Source of the DNA: Gemmatimonadota bacterium
GTDB taxonomy: Bacteria > Gemmatimonadota > Gemmatimonadetes > Gemmatimonadales > GWC2-71-9
Assembly: GCA_003221075.1 (NCBI GenBank)
Contig: QHUF01000260.1
Location: forward strand, 1 to 8,489
Direction of reading: 5' to 3'
DNA length: 8,489 nt
Numbering within the stretch: the first letter of the stretch is position 1; the number at the start of each line of letters is the position of its first letter. Of this stretch, positions 1-7,271 are shown piece after piece. Under the pieces are notes generated by a model. That model saw only the letters and a list, made by a program, of their open reading frames with translations, was not told the DNA's origin and made no database searches. The translations under genes and the position numbers were made by a program.

Positions 1-2
1 AC

Positions 3-2297
3 GCGCTGGTGCAGGCGATCTCGGGCGGCAAGATCGCGTGGCAGGGGTTGTTCGCGAACATGCTCACCGGCCTCCTCGATCACGAGACGTTCGCGCGGCT
101 CGTGTGGCCCGCGGGGAAGCTGGCGCGCGAACGGGGCCTGACGATCCTCTCCGCTCAGATCACCGACGTCCCCGGCCAAACGTTGACGTTCCCCATGCTG
201 CTCGCCGCGAGCGGCGTGAAATACCTCGCCTCGGGGCCCAATCCCGAACGCGCCGTGCCACTGCTTCCGTCCAGCGGCGGGGTGGGCGCCGAAGGCACCA
301 TCTACCCGCAGCTCTATTACTGGGAGGGACCCGACGGCAGCCGGGTGCTGCATTGGCGCGCGCACCACTACGGCGACGGGACGCGATTCGGCTTCGACGT
401 CGGCCCCGACGAGATGGGACACCGCCTCTCCGATTGGCTGCTCAATCAGCCGGCGTTTCTGGCCCAGAATTGGCCGTACGACACGGCGCTGCTGTACGGC
501 GCCGACTGGCAAGACAACGCGCCTATAAAGGAAGCGATCGTCGCCAACGTTCAGGAATTCGCCCGCCGCTTCACGTTCCCGCGCATCGTCATGGGCCGTG
601 CCGAAGACTTCTTCCGCGATGTGGAGCGCCGCTACGGAACGAAGATCCCGGTCCGGCGCGGCGACACAGGTCTCTACTGGGAGGACGGAGCGGCGTCCAC
701 CGCGGCGGAGCTGGCCGCGTTCCGGTCCGCTCAGCTGGCGGCCCGTGCGTCCGAGATCGTGGCGCTGTGGGACGATCGCATCGAGCCCCGCGATGACAAC
801 GCTGTGGCGCGCCGGCGGGCCAGGGCTGATGCCCGCGCCGCGATGTGGCGCGATCTGCTGCTGTTTGGGGAGCATACCTGGGGTGCCGCCGAAAGCGTGG
901 CGGCACCGGCATCGCGGCAGACCGTGGCGCAATGGGAGTACAAGAAGCGCTTCATCGACGCCGGCGCCGCGGCCGCGCGGGATCACCTGAGCAATGGATT
1001 GTTGCGCCTTGGCCGAGCGTGCCGCCCCGGCCGCGGCCGCCTGGTCTTCAATGCCGGCACGTGGGAGCGGACTGACGTAGCCCGCGTGCCCGGTGGCGCG
1101 GCGAAATCCCTCAGCAACGACGGCCGGGAGCTCGCGTCGGTCGATCTCGAGAATGGCGACGCGCTCGTCCTGTTCCGCGAGGTACCTCCCCTCGGCTACC
1201 TGGCACTAACCGAAGCAGACCGCGACGCTCGGCCACCCGCTGCCGACGGTGAGGCGCTAGATGCCAAGGCGGGAGGATTCACGGTCCAGATAGACCAGGC
1301 GAGTGGCGCGATCCGCTCACTCACCGGTCCGGACGGCAAGGAGCGTGTGAAGCCATCGGACTGGTCTGGCTTGAATCAGCTCGTCTACGCGCGCGGCGGC
1401 GACCACAGCGCCCTCTGGACCTCCGGCGAGCGCGACGATCTCAAGAATCCGCCGCAGCTCGAGCTCACACAGGCCAAGCTCGTGCGCTGTCGTCGCGAGC
1501 GCCTGCCCAGCATCGGGGTGCGTCTCGTCATCGAGCGAGCACTCGAGGGATTCCCGTCCATCACGTCGACGATCACGCTGTATCCCTTCGCGTTCATCAA
1601 ACCAACCGTCGACGTCGAGGTCCCGCTGGGCCGTATGACCGTCGATCGCGATCAGCAGCCCGGAAGTTGCCGCGATTGGTATTGTCACGCGCACTGGGTC
1701 TGGCTGCACGAAGGGAACGACGGCGTGCTCTGGAGCGGGCCCGACACTCCGCTCTTCACGCTGAACGATCTGTTCCGCGGCGTGTGGCGCCGCACGATCA
1801 TTCCCGACGGAACGCTGTTCGCCTACGCGATGAACAACTACTGGCATACGAATTACGCGGCTTCACAAGGCGGAGCCGTGACATTCCGGTACCGCCTCTC
1901 GCTGCTCGCGCCCGGCGATGCCGCGGAGCCGGTGCGGCGCGGCTGGGCAGCCTGCGACCCGCTGTACCTCAGTCCGTCGTACACCAACGAGACAGCCGGT
2001 CCCCTGATCACGAAGGACCGCGCGCTGTTTTACGCCGACAAGGGCGCCGTCATCATCGGCGCGAAACCGGCGGACGATGAGGAAGGCGTCATCGTGAGAG
2101 TGCTCGATGTTGCGGGACAAGCACGCAGTGTCGGCGTCTGGCCCGCGGCATACGCGTTCAAGCTCGCCCGGCGCACCACACTCGTCGAACAAAACGGTGA
2201 GGCGATTCCTGTCGGCGGCGACGGACGGGCGTCTGTCGATCTTGCCGCTTGGGGTATCGCCGCCGCGCGGCTCTTCACGCCCGCCGAGGCTCCCTGA
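3..2297 (+). CDS. GH38 alpha-mannosidase-like glycoside hydrolase, 5' partial
   Basis: Probably hydrolyses alpha-mannosidic or related glycosidic bonds; the substrate cannot be read from sequence. The frame is open to the left edge, so the GTG at 9 is an internal Val rather than the start. About 765 residues are visible, against roughly 800-1100 for the family, and the N-terminal metal-binding His/Asp region is missing. Numbering from the Val at 9, TDVPG (52-56) aligns with the GH38 nucleophile segment, with D53 as the likely nucleophile. YGADWQDN (D166, D169) fits the second acidic site. A helical middle domain contains YWEDGAASTAAE, followed by FGEHTWGA (E288-G292). The C-terminal beta-sandwich ends in the family-like MNNYWHTNYAASQGG (from 608). 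The motif alignments rest on memory of the family. The stop overlaps the ppc start region, implying co-transcription. No signal peptide can be assessed. Family assignment is strong; mannosidase specificity is inferred. Confidence 0.85.
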   Translation, partial: ALVQAISGGKIAWQGLFANMLTGLLDHETFARLVWPAGKLARERGLTILSAQITDVPGQTLTFPMLLAASGVKYLASGPNPERAVPLLPSSGGVGAEGTIYPQLYYWEGPDGSRVLHWRAHHYGDGTRFGFDVGPDEMGHRLSDWLLNQPAFLAQNWPYDTALLYGADWQDNAPIKEAIVANVQEFARRFTFPRIVMGRAEDFFRDVERRYGTKIPVRRGDTGLYWEDGAASTAAELAAFRSAQLAARASEIVALWDDRIEPRDDNAVARRRARADARAAMWRDLLLFGEHTWGAAESVAAPASRQTVAQWEYKKRFIDAGAAAARDHLSNGLLRLGRACRPGRGRLVFNAGTWERTDVARVPGGAAKSLSNDGRELASVDLENGDALVLFREVPPLGYLALTEADRDARPPAADGEALDAKAGGFTVQIDQASGAIRSLTGPDGKERVKPSDWSGLNQLVYARGGDHSALWTSGERDDLKNPPQLELTQAKLVRCRRERLPSIGVRLVIERALEGFPSITSTITLYPFAFIKPTVDVEVPLGRMTVDRDQQPGSCRDWYCHAHWVWLHEGNDGVLWSGPDTPLFTLNDLFRGVWRRTIIPDGTLFAYAMNNYWHTNYAASQGGAVTFRYRLSLLAPGDAAEPVRRGWAACDPLYLSPSYTNETAGPLITKDRALFYADKGAVIIGAKPADDEEGVIVRVLDVAGQARSVGVWPAAYAFKLARRTTLVEQNGEAIPVGGDGRASVDLAAWGIAAARLFTPAEAP
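2286..2297 (+). promoter_or_regulatory. Shine-Dalgarno-like GAGG and CTGA stop/start overlap
   Basis: GAGG at 2286-2289 sits four bases before CTG 2294, and the CTG shares bases with the TGA (2295-2297) of the GH38 gene. The arrangement matches the common ATGA/GTGA coupling overlap, with CTG in place of the usual start. It suggests termination-reinitiation coupling of ppc to the hydrolase. This is inferred from spacing only. Confidence 0.4.
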
Positions 2298-4987
2298 CAG
2301 AGTTTGCTCCAAAGGATGTTCCGCTACGAGACGACGTCCGAACGCTCGGCGCGCTGGTCGGAGACGTCATTCGCGAGCAGTGTGGCGACGCGTTCTTCCA
2401 GCTCGTCGAGCGCGCCCGGCACGCGGCGATCGCTGGCGCGGATGATGAGCTGCATGCGCTGCTGCAGGGCTTGGCCCCGCGCGATGCCGAGACGCTGGTC
2501 CGCGCGTTCGCCACCTACTTCGAAGTCGTCAATCTCGCCGAGCGGATTCACCGCATCCGGCGCCGGCGCGACTACCTGCGCAGCGCGCGCGATCCCCAGG
2601 AGGGCAGCCTCCAGGCCGCGGTCGCCCGGCTCGCCGCGGCTGGCGTCTCGCCGCCCCAGGTCGCCGCGCTGCTGCAACGGCTGCGGGTCGAACCGGTCTT
2701 CACCGCGCATCCCACCGAAGCAACCCGGCGTACGCTGCTCGAGAAGGAGCAGGTGATCGGCCGGCTGCTCGTGGAGCGGCTCGATCCGTCACGCACGCCC
2801 GACGAAGAGCGTGCCGCGCTGGCACGGATTCGCGAAGAGATCACCGCCACGTGGCAAACCGATCCGCAGCCCTCGGCGCGCCCCACCGTCATGGACGAGC
2901 TCGAGAATGTGCTCTTCTACCTGACGGACATCGTCTACCGGATCGTGCCGCCGTTCTCCGCAGAGCTCGAGCAGGCCGTGCACAACGCCTACGACGTCGC
3001 AGTGCCGCCTCCCACGCGGCCGGTCTTGCGCTTTGGCTCCTGGGTAGGCGGCGACATGGACGGCAACCCCTCCGTCGGCGCCGAGACGCTGCACGCGGCC
3101 CTGTCGCGCCAACGGGAGCTGGCGCTCGAGCGCTACGCCCGAGAGGCTACGGAGCTGTCGCGCCGGCTGTCGCAATCGGGCGCACTCACGGGCGTGAGCG
3201 ACGTGGTGCGTGAGCGGGTCGCAGCCTACAGCGCGCAGTTCCCCAAGGCGCTCGCGACGATCCCGGCACGCTATCACGACATGCCGTACCGCGTCCTGTT
3301 TCGCCTGATCGCGGCGCGACTCGAGGCTACACGACGCGATACGTCAGACGGCTATACCGCCGCCGCCGAGCTCGAGCGTGACCTGGGGATCGTCATCGCC
3401 AGTCTGCGCGCGCACCGCGGGGAGCACGCGGGACTGTTCGGCGTGCAGCGGCTGCTGCGCCGCGTCGAGACGTTCGGCTTCCACATGGCGACGATCGACG
3501 TGAGACAACATGCGCACGTCCATCGCGCGGTGCTCGCGACGCTGCTTGCGGACCCTGAGTGGAACACGCGCCCAGCGGCCGACCGCCTCGCGCGGCTGCA
3601 GCGAGTGCTCACGCAAGGAGAGCAGCCCGCGGGATCGCCGGACGCCCAGGCCACCCGCACGCTGGAGGTGTTCACAGCAATCGCCGACTGTCGCGCACGC
3701 TTTGGGCCGGACGCCGTGGGTCCCTACATCATCAGCATGACGCAGGGCGCGGACGACGTCCTCGCGGTTCTCGTGCTCGCCCGGTGGGGCGGGCTCGGTC
3801 AACCTGGCGAAGGTCACGTGCCGCTGGACGTCGCACCACTCTTCGAGACCGTGACCGATCTCGCCGCGGCGCCCACGGTCATGTGTGAGCTGCTCGCCGA
3901 GCCCTTCTACCGGGCACACCTCGCCGAGCGACGCATGCAGCAGATGGTGATGATCGGATACTCCGACAGCAACAAGGACGCGGGGATCGGGGCGTCGCGC
4001 TGGGCGCTCCATCGGGCGCAGGCGGCGCTCGTCGCAGCGACGGATCGCTCCGGTGTCGATCTCACCTTCTTCCACGGTCGCGGCGGTACCGTGAGCCGCG
4101 GCGGCGGCAGGATCGCGAGTGCCATCCTGAGCGCTCCCGCCGGTTCGGTCCGGGGCCGCTACCGCATGACGGAACAGGGGGAGGCGATCAATGCGAAGTA
4201 CGGGCTGCGCGGCATCGCCATGCGCACGCTCGAGCAGACGGTGAGCGCCGTGGCGCTTGCGACCGCCCTGCCCCACACCCCCGATTCTCGTGAGACCGGT
4301 TGGACCGGCACAATGGAAGTCCTCGCGCGCGATTCCCGGGCGGCCTACCGTGCGCTCGTCTACGATGACCCGCACTTCGCGGAGTACTTCCGGCAGGCGA
4401 CGCCGATTGACGTCATCGAGCGCATGGAGATCGGCAGCCGTCCTGCCTCGCGCCCCAGCGCCGACCAAAACGAGATCGAGCAGCTGCGCGCGATTCCGTG
4501 GGTGTTCGCGTGGACGCAGAGCCGCCATCTGCTGCCTGGCTGGTACGGGCTGGGCACGGCATTGGATCGCGCGACGGAGCGCCACGGCGCGGCCGCGCTC
4601 GGCGACATGGTCCGCGACTGGCCGTTCATGCGGGCACTGATCGACGACGTGGAGATGGTGCTCGCGACGGCCGATCTCGCCATCGCGGCGCGGTATGCGC
4701 GCCTCGCCGGAACGCTCGGCGATCGCTACTTCCCGGTGATTCGGGCCGAGTTCGACCGGACGGTAGCGAACGTGCTCGCACTCAAACGCGAGACGGCTTT
4801 GCTCGATTCAGATTCCGCCCTGCAACGGTCGATTCTGTTGCGCAATCCGTACGTAGACCCGATGAGCCTGCTGCAAATCGATCTCCTGGATCGGTGGCGC
4901 GCCGACGGGCGGCCCGACAACGAAGTGTTCCGCGCGCTGCTGGCAAGTGTGCGGGGCATTGCCCAAGGGTTGCAGAGCACGGGCTGA
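2294..4987 (+). CDS. ppc: phosphoenolpyruvate carboxylase
   Basis: Cytosolic enzyme converting PEP and bicarbonate to oxaloacetate and phosphate, replenishing the TCA cycle. From CTG 2294 it is 897 residues, close to the 883 of E. coli. Signature motifs appear in order: LRDDVRTLG near the N-terminus, TAHPTE with catalytic H139, GSWVGGDMDGNP (W250-P259), GYSDSNKDAG with K561, FHGRGGTVSRGG (R596, R602), TEQGE (627-631 region), LLRNPYVDP (R850) and a C-terminal STG. The start is uncertain: the first in-frame ATG lies far inside conserved sequence. TTG 2249 would give 912 residues but overlaps the upstream gene by 49 bases. CTG 2294 gives a 4-base CTGA overlap with a GAGG four bases upstream. Two aspartate-inhibitor residues known from E. 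coli (K773, N881) appear replaced by T792 and S895. Identity is certain; the start is not. Confidence 0.97.
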   Translation: MTEFAPKDVPLRDDVRTLGALVGDVIREQCGDAFFQLVERARHAAIAGADDELHALLQGLAPRDAETLVRAFATYFEVVNLAERIHRIRRRRDYLRSARDPQEGSLQAAVARLAAAGVSPPQVAALLQRLRVEPVFTAHPTEATRRTLLEKEQVIGRLLVERLDPSRTPDEERAALARIREEITATWQTDPQPSARPTVMDELENVLFYLTDIVYRIVPPFSAELEQAVHNAYDVAVPPPTRPVLRFGSWVGGDMDGNPSVGAETLHAALSRQRELALERYAREATELSRRLSQSGALTGVSDVVRERVAAYSAQFPKALATIPARYHDMPYRVLFRLIAARLEATRRDTSDGYTAAAELERDLGIVIASLRAHRGEHAGLFGVQRLLRRVETFGFHMATIDVRQHAHVHRAVLATLLADPEWNTRPAADRLARLQRVLTQGEQPAGSPDAQATRTLEVFTAIADCRARFGPDAVGPYIISMTQGADDVLAVLVLARWGGLGQPGEGHVPLDVAPLFETVTDLAAAPTVMCELLAEPFYRAHLAERRMQQMVMIGYSDSNKDAGIGASRWALHRAQAALVAATDRSGVDLTFFHGRGGTVSRGGGRIASAILSAPAGSVRGRYRMTEQGEAINAKYGLRGIAMRTLEQTVSAVALATALPHTPDSRETGWTGTMEVLARDSRAAYRALVYDDPHFAEYFRQATPIDVIERMEIGSRPASRPSADQNEIEQLRAIPWVFAWTQSRHLLPGWYGLGTALDRATERHGAAALGDMVRDWPFMRALIDDVEMVLATADLAIAARYARLAGTLGDRYFPVIRAEFDRTVANVLALKRETALLDSDSALQRSILLRNPYVDPMSLLQIDLLDRWRADGRPDNEVFRALLASVRGIAQGLQSTG

Positions 4988-5005
4988 GGGGTTTAACGTC
5001 GAGCC

Positions 5006-6505
5006 ATGACTCAAGCAACCACACTCGGTGAGCTGAAGAAGACGGAGTGGGCCAGTCCCGCCCGCCGCCAGCGCACGGTCAAAGATGAAATGCGCGAGAA
5101 TCTCATCTGTTTCCTCGAGAACGGCTCGCCGCTGTTCCCGGGCATCGTGGGATACGAAGAGACGGTGCTGCCGCAGCTCGTCAACGCCATTCTGTCACGC
5201 CACAATTTCATTCTGCTCGGCCTGCGCGGTCAGGCGAAGAGCCGTATCCTGCGCCAGCTCGTCACGCTGCTCGACGAGGAGATTCCGATCATCGCGGGCA
5301 GCGAGGTCAACGACGATCCCTTCGAGCCGATCTCCAAATACGGGCGGGAGCTGATCACCGAGCGCGGTGACGCGACGCCGATCGCCTGGCTGACGCGCGA
5401 GCTGCGGTTCGTCGAGAAGCTCGCGACCCCGGACGTGACGATCGCCGACATCATCGGCGACGTCGATCCGATCAAGGCGGCGCGGGGCGGGCATCTCCTG
5501 TCGGACGAGCTCACGATGCATTTCGGCCTGCTGCCGCGCGCCAATCGCGGCGTCTTCGCGATCAACGAGCTGCCGGACCTGGCGGGCAAGATTCAGGTGG
5601 GCCTCTTCAACATCATGCAGGAAGGTGACGTCCAGATCAAAGGCTACCCCGTGCGCCTGAACCTCGACGTGGCCCTGGTCTTTACGGCGAATCCCGAGGA
5701 CTACACGGCGCGGGGCAAGATCATCACGCCGCTCAAGGACCGCATCGGATCCGAGATCACGACCCATTATCCACTCACGGTCGAGTTGGGGACCGCCATT
5801 ACGCAACAAGAGGCGTGGGTCGACCGGAATGGCGCGAGATCCGTCCGCGTGCCCGACTTCATGGCCGAATTGATCGAGCGGATCGCGTTCGAGGCGCGCG
5901 AGGACAAGCGCGTCGATCGCCGCAGCGGCGTGTCGCAACGACTGCCGATCAGCGTCCTGGACAACGTGCTATCGAACGCGGAGCGGCGCACCATCCTCAC
6001 GAAGGAAAAGACCGTAGTACCGCGGATCTCCGATGTGTACGCGGCGCTGCCGGCGATCACCGGCAAGCTCGAGCTCGAGTACGAGGGCGAGCTGCAAGGC
6101 TCGGAGACCATCGCCAAGGACCTGATCCGCCGGGCCGCCGGCCGCACGTTTGAGGGCCGGGTGGGCGGCGCGAACGTGGACGACATCGTCCACTGGTTCG
6201 ATGAAGGCGGCGCGCTCAAAATCACCCCTGACGAGCGCTCCGAGGCGCTGCTCAAGGGCTTCACCGTCGTCCCCGGCCTGCTCGCGCTGATCGAACAGGT
6301 GGGGCTCGCCGGCAAGAAAGATCCGGCGACGATGGTGTCGGCGTGCGAGCTGGTGCTCGAGGGCCTCGTCGCCGAGAAGCGCATCGCGCGCAGCGAGGAG
6401 CTCGGCTACGTCCGGGCGCGGGCCGAGCAGAAACCGCCGTTCGGCAAAGGACCGATGGGGACTGGCGGGGGGGGGCCTGGCACAGGACCCAACCTCTTTA
6501 CGTAA
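5006..6505 (+). CDS. MoxR/magnesium-chelatase (BchI)-type AAA+ ATPase
   Basis: A 499-residue AAA+ protein of the magnesium chelatase subunit I / MoxR-like group, which uses ATP to remodel or load cofactors into partner proteins; the target is unknown. Walker A is GLRGQAKS (72-79). A roughly 105-residue insertion follows, with NDDPFEPIS and a BchI-like LLPRANRG stretch. Walker B reads FAINELPDL, with N187 in place of the usual Asp and E188 kept. Sensor 1 is FTANPED (N229), LKDRIG (R246) is a possible arginine finger, and SGVSQR (R312) fits sensor 2. ATG 5006 is 18 bases after ppc; the nearest purine-rich tract is GAGGGG 14 bases upstream, a rather long spacing. Relatives are often paired with a VWA-domain protein, which is absent from the visible neighbourhood. 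It is unlikely to act in chlorophyll synthesis, since no bch genes are nearby. The C-terminus is Gly/Pro-rich and contains a run of nine G. Confidence 0.85.
   Translation: MTQATTLGELKKTEWASPARRQRTVKDEMRENLICFLENGSPLFPGIVGYEETVLPQLVNAILSRHNFILLGLRGQAKSRILRQLVTLLDEEIPIIAGSEVNDDPFEPISKYGRELITERGDATPIAWLTRELRFVEKLATPDVTIADIIGDVDPIKAARGGHLLSDELTMHFGLLPRANRGVFAINELPDLAGKIQVGLFNIMQEGDVQIKGYPVRLNLDVALVFTANPEDYTARGKIITPLKDRIGSEITTHYPLTVELGTAITQQEAWVDRNGARSVRVPDFMAELIERIAFEAREDKRVDRRSGVSQRLPISVLDNVLSNAERRTILTKEKTVVPRISDVYAALPAITGKLELEYEGELQGSETIAKDLIRRAAGRTFEGRVGGANVDDIVHWFDEGGALKITPDERSEALLKGFTVVPGLLALIEQVGLAGKKDPATMVSACELVLEGLVAEKRIARSEELGYVRARAEQKPPFGKGPMGTGGGGPGTGPNLFT
6467..6475 (+). repeat. Homopolymeric run of nine G
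   Basis: Nine consecutive G encode three Gly in the tail of the AAA+ gene, ten codons before its stop. Such tracts are prone to slippage during replication and to sequencing or assembly error. Losing one G would move translation into a frame that stays open to the TAA at 6597-6599 and would replace the C-terminus. Confidence 0.9.
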
Positions 6506-6595
6506 TCCGTCGAACAACCTCGTGATCCTCGTGCCCCCCTCGGGCGGGATTCCGATGCTGAACATCGGAGATTTGCGACGCAATCTTCGTCAGCA
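6506..6595 (+). other. Gap between AAA+ gene and kinase, start region unresolved
   Basis: Ninety bases between the AAA+ stop and the first kinase-like codons. In the kinase frame the gap is fully open but contains no ATG, GTG or TTG. In another frame, ATG 6555 opens a 14-codon ORF ending at TAA 6597-6599 (peptide MLNIGDLRRNLRQQ), and that frame is open upstream through the AAA+ tail. A GGAG at 6567-6570 has no in-frame kinase start at a normal distance. I see no convincing promoter or terminator. Confidence 0.5.
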
Positions 6596-7237
6596 GTAAA
6601 GCCGCTCGTCACGATCACGCGCCAGTACGCCTCCGGCGGATCGGAGATCGCGCGACTGGTCGTCGACCGCCTCGGCGGGCACTGGACGCTGATCGACAAC
6701 GAGTTCGTCGATCAGGTGGCGCACCTCGCCGGGTTGTCGCCCGACGAGGTGGCCCGCCGCGAGGAGCGGGCGCCCGGGTTGCTCGAGCGGCTGGCGCAGA
6801 CGCTGGCCGTCGCGTCGCCGGAGATGTTCATCACCACCGGTGAGCACCCGATGCCCGTCGAGACTGAAGAAGACCTCGTTACCAAGATGACCGAGCGTGT
6901 GATCGCCGAGGCGGCGGCGGAGGGGCGGGTGGTGCTGGTCGGGCGCGGCGCGCAGGCGGTTCTGGCAACGCGGTCAAATGCGCTGCACGTCTACGTGATC
7001 GCGTCCAAACCGTTCCGCCGCAAAGTCGCGATCGAGCGACTCGGCGTGGATCCCGCCAAGGTCGACAAGGTGATCGACGAGACCGATCAGCACCGTGATC
7101 AGTATGTGAAGAGGCATTACGGGCGCGACCGGCAGGACCTCACACAGTATGATCTCGTCGTGAATGCCGAACGGCTGGGATTTGAGGGAGCCGCGGATTT
7201 GATCATGGGAGAGGTGAAGAGACGCAGGTGGGTGTAG
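6596..7237 (+). CDS. cytidylate kinase-like protein (PF13189 type)
   Basis: Resembles the cytidylate-kinase-like family, related to enzymes that phosphorylate CMP; the true substrate of this branch is not established. From codon 6596 it has 213 residues, normal for the family. Seen in order: VTITRQYASGGSEIAR (5-20), the degenerate P-loop of the family without the canonical GKS lysine; TLIDNEFVDQVAHLAG; VVLVGRGAQAVL (R117); HRDQYVKRHYGRD (166-178), a lid-like basic stretch; and YDLVVNAERLG (185-195) near the C-terminus. The first canonical in-frame start is GTG 6716, which would discard 40 residues including the P-loop-like segment, so the real start must lie upstream; 6596 (GTA) is a placeholder at the edge of recognisable similarity. 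The stop TAG lies inside the downstream palindrome. It runs in the same direction as the AAA+ gene and convergent with the exporter. Confidence 0.8.
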   Translation, partial: VKPLVTITRQYASGGSEIARLVVDRLGGHWTLIDNEFVDQVAHLAGLSPDEVARREERAPGLLERLAQTLAVASPEMFITTGEHPMPVETEEDLVTKMTERVIAEAAAEGRVVLVGRGAQAVLATRSNALHVYVIASKPFRRKVAIERLGVDPAKVDKVIDETDQHRDQYVKRHYGRDRQDLTQYDLVVNAERLGFEGAADLIMGEVKRRRWV

Positions 7238-7262
7238 GGGCGCAGCATGCTGCGCCCCTACA
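7233..7262. repeat. Perfect 30-bp palindrome between convergent genes
   Basis: Two 15-base arms, TGTAGGGGCGCAGCA and its exact reverse complement, meet with no spacer. The kinase stop TAG (7235-7237) lies in the left arm, and the exporter stop is ten bases beyond the right arm. Because the sequence is symmetric, both strands read the same peptide, VGAQHAAPLH, in one frame. I recall very similar GTAGGGGCGCAGCATGCTGC units scattered in genomes of several high-GC phyla, so this is probably a REP-like or MITE-like dispersed repeat. As RNA it would form a strong hairpin and could end both transcripts, but neither side has a T tract, so a classical intrinsic terminator is not shown. Confidence 0.8.
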
Positions 7263-7271
7263 TACGACCCA

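Noticed and set aside
3344..4585. Long minus-strand open frame (413 codons) opposite ppc
   Set aside because: It is exactly antisense to conserved PEPC motifs and its Arg/Ala/His-rich translation shows no recognisable domain. GC-rich third positions commonly create such shadow frames.
5195..5938. Minus-strand open frame (247 codons) opposite the AAA+ gene
   Set aside because: Lies over Walker A, Walker B and sensor motifs of the real gene and shows no domain of its own.
6568..6588. Possible hairpin around TTGCGACGCAA hiding a GGAG
   Set aside because: The stem is short and interrupted and the core leaves too small a loop; not distinguishable from chance in GC-rich DNA.
6555..6599. 14-codon ORF MLNIGDLRRNLRQQ before the kinase as a leader peptide
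   Set aside because: No SD at a proper distance before ATG 6555, and no attenuator-like structure or run of regulatory codons. It is retained only as part of the alternative-frame observation.
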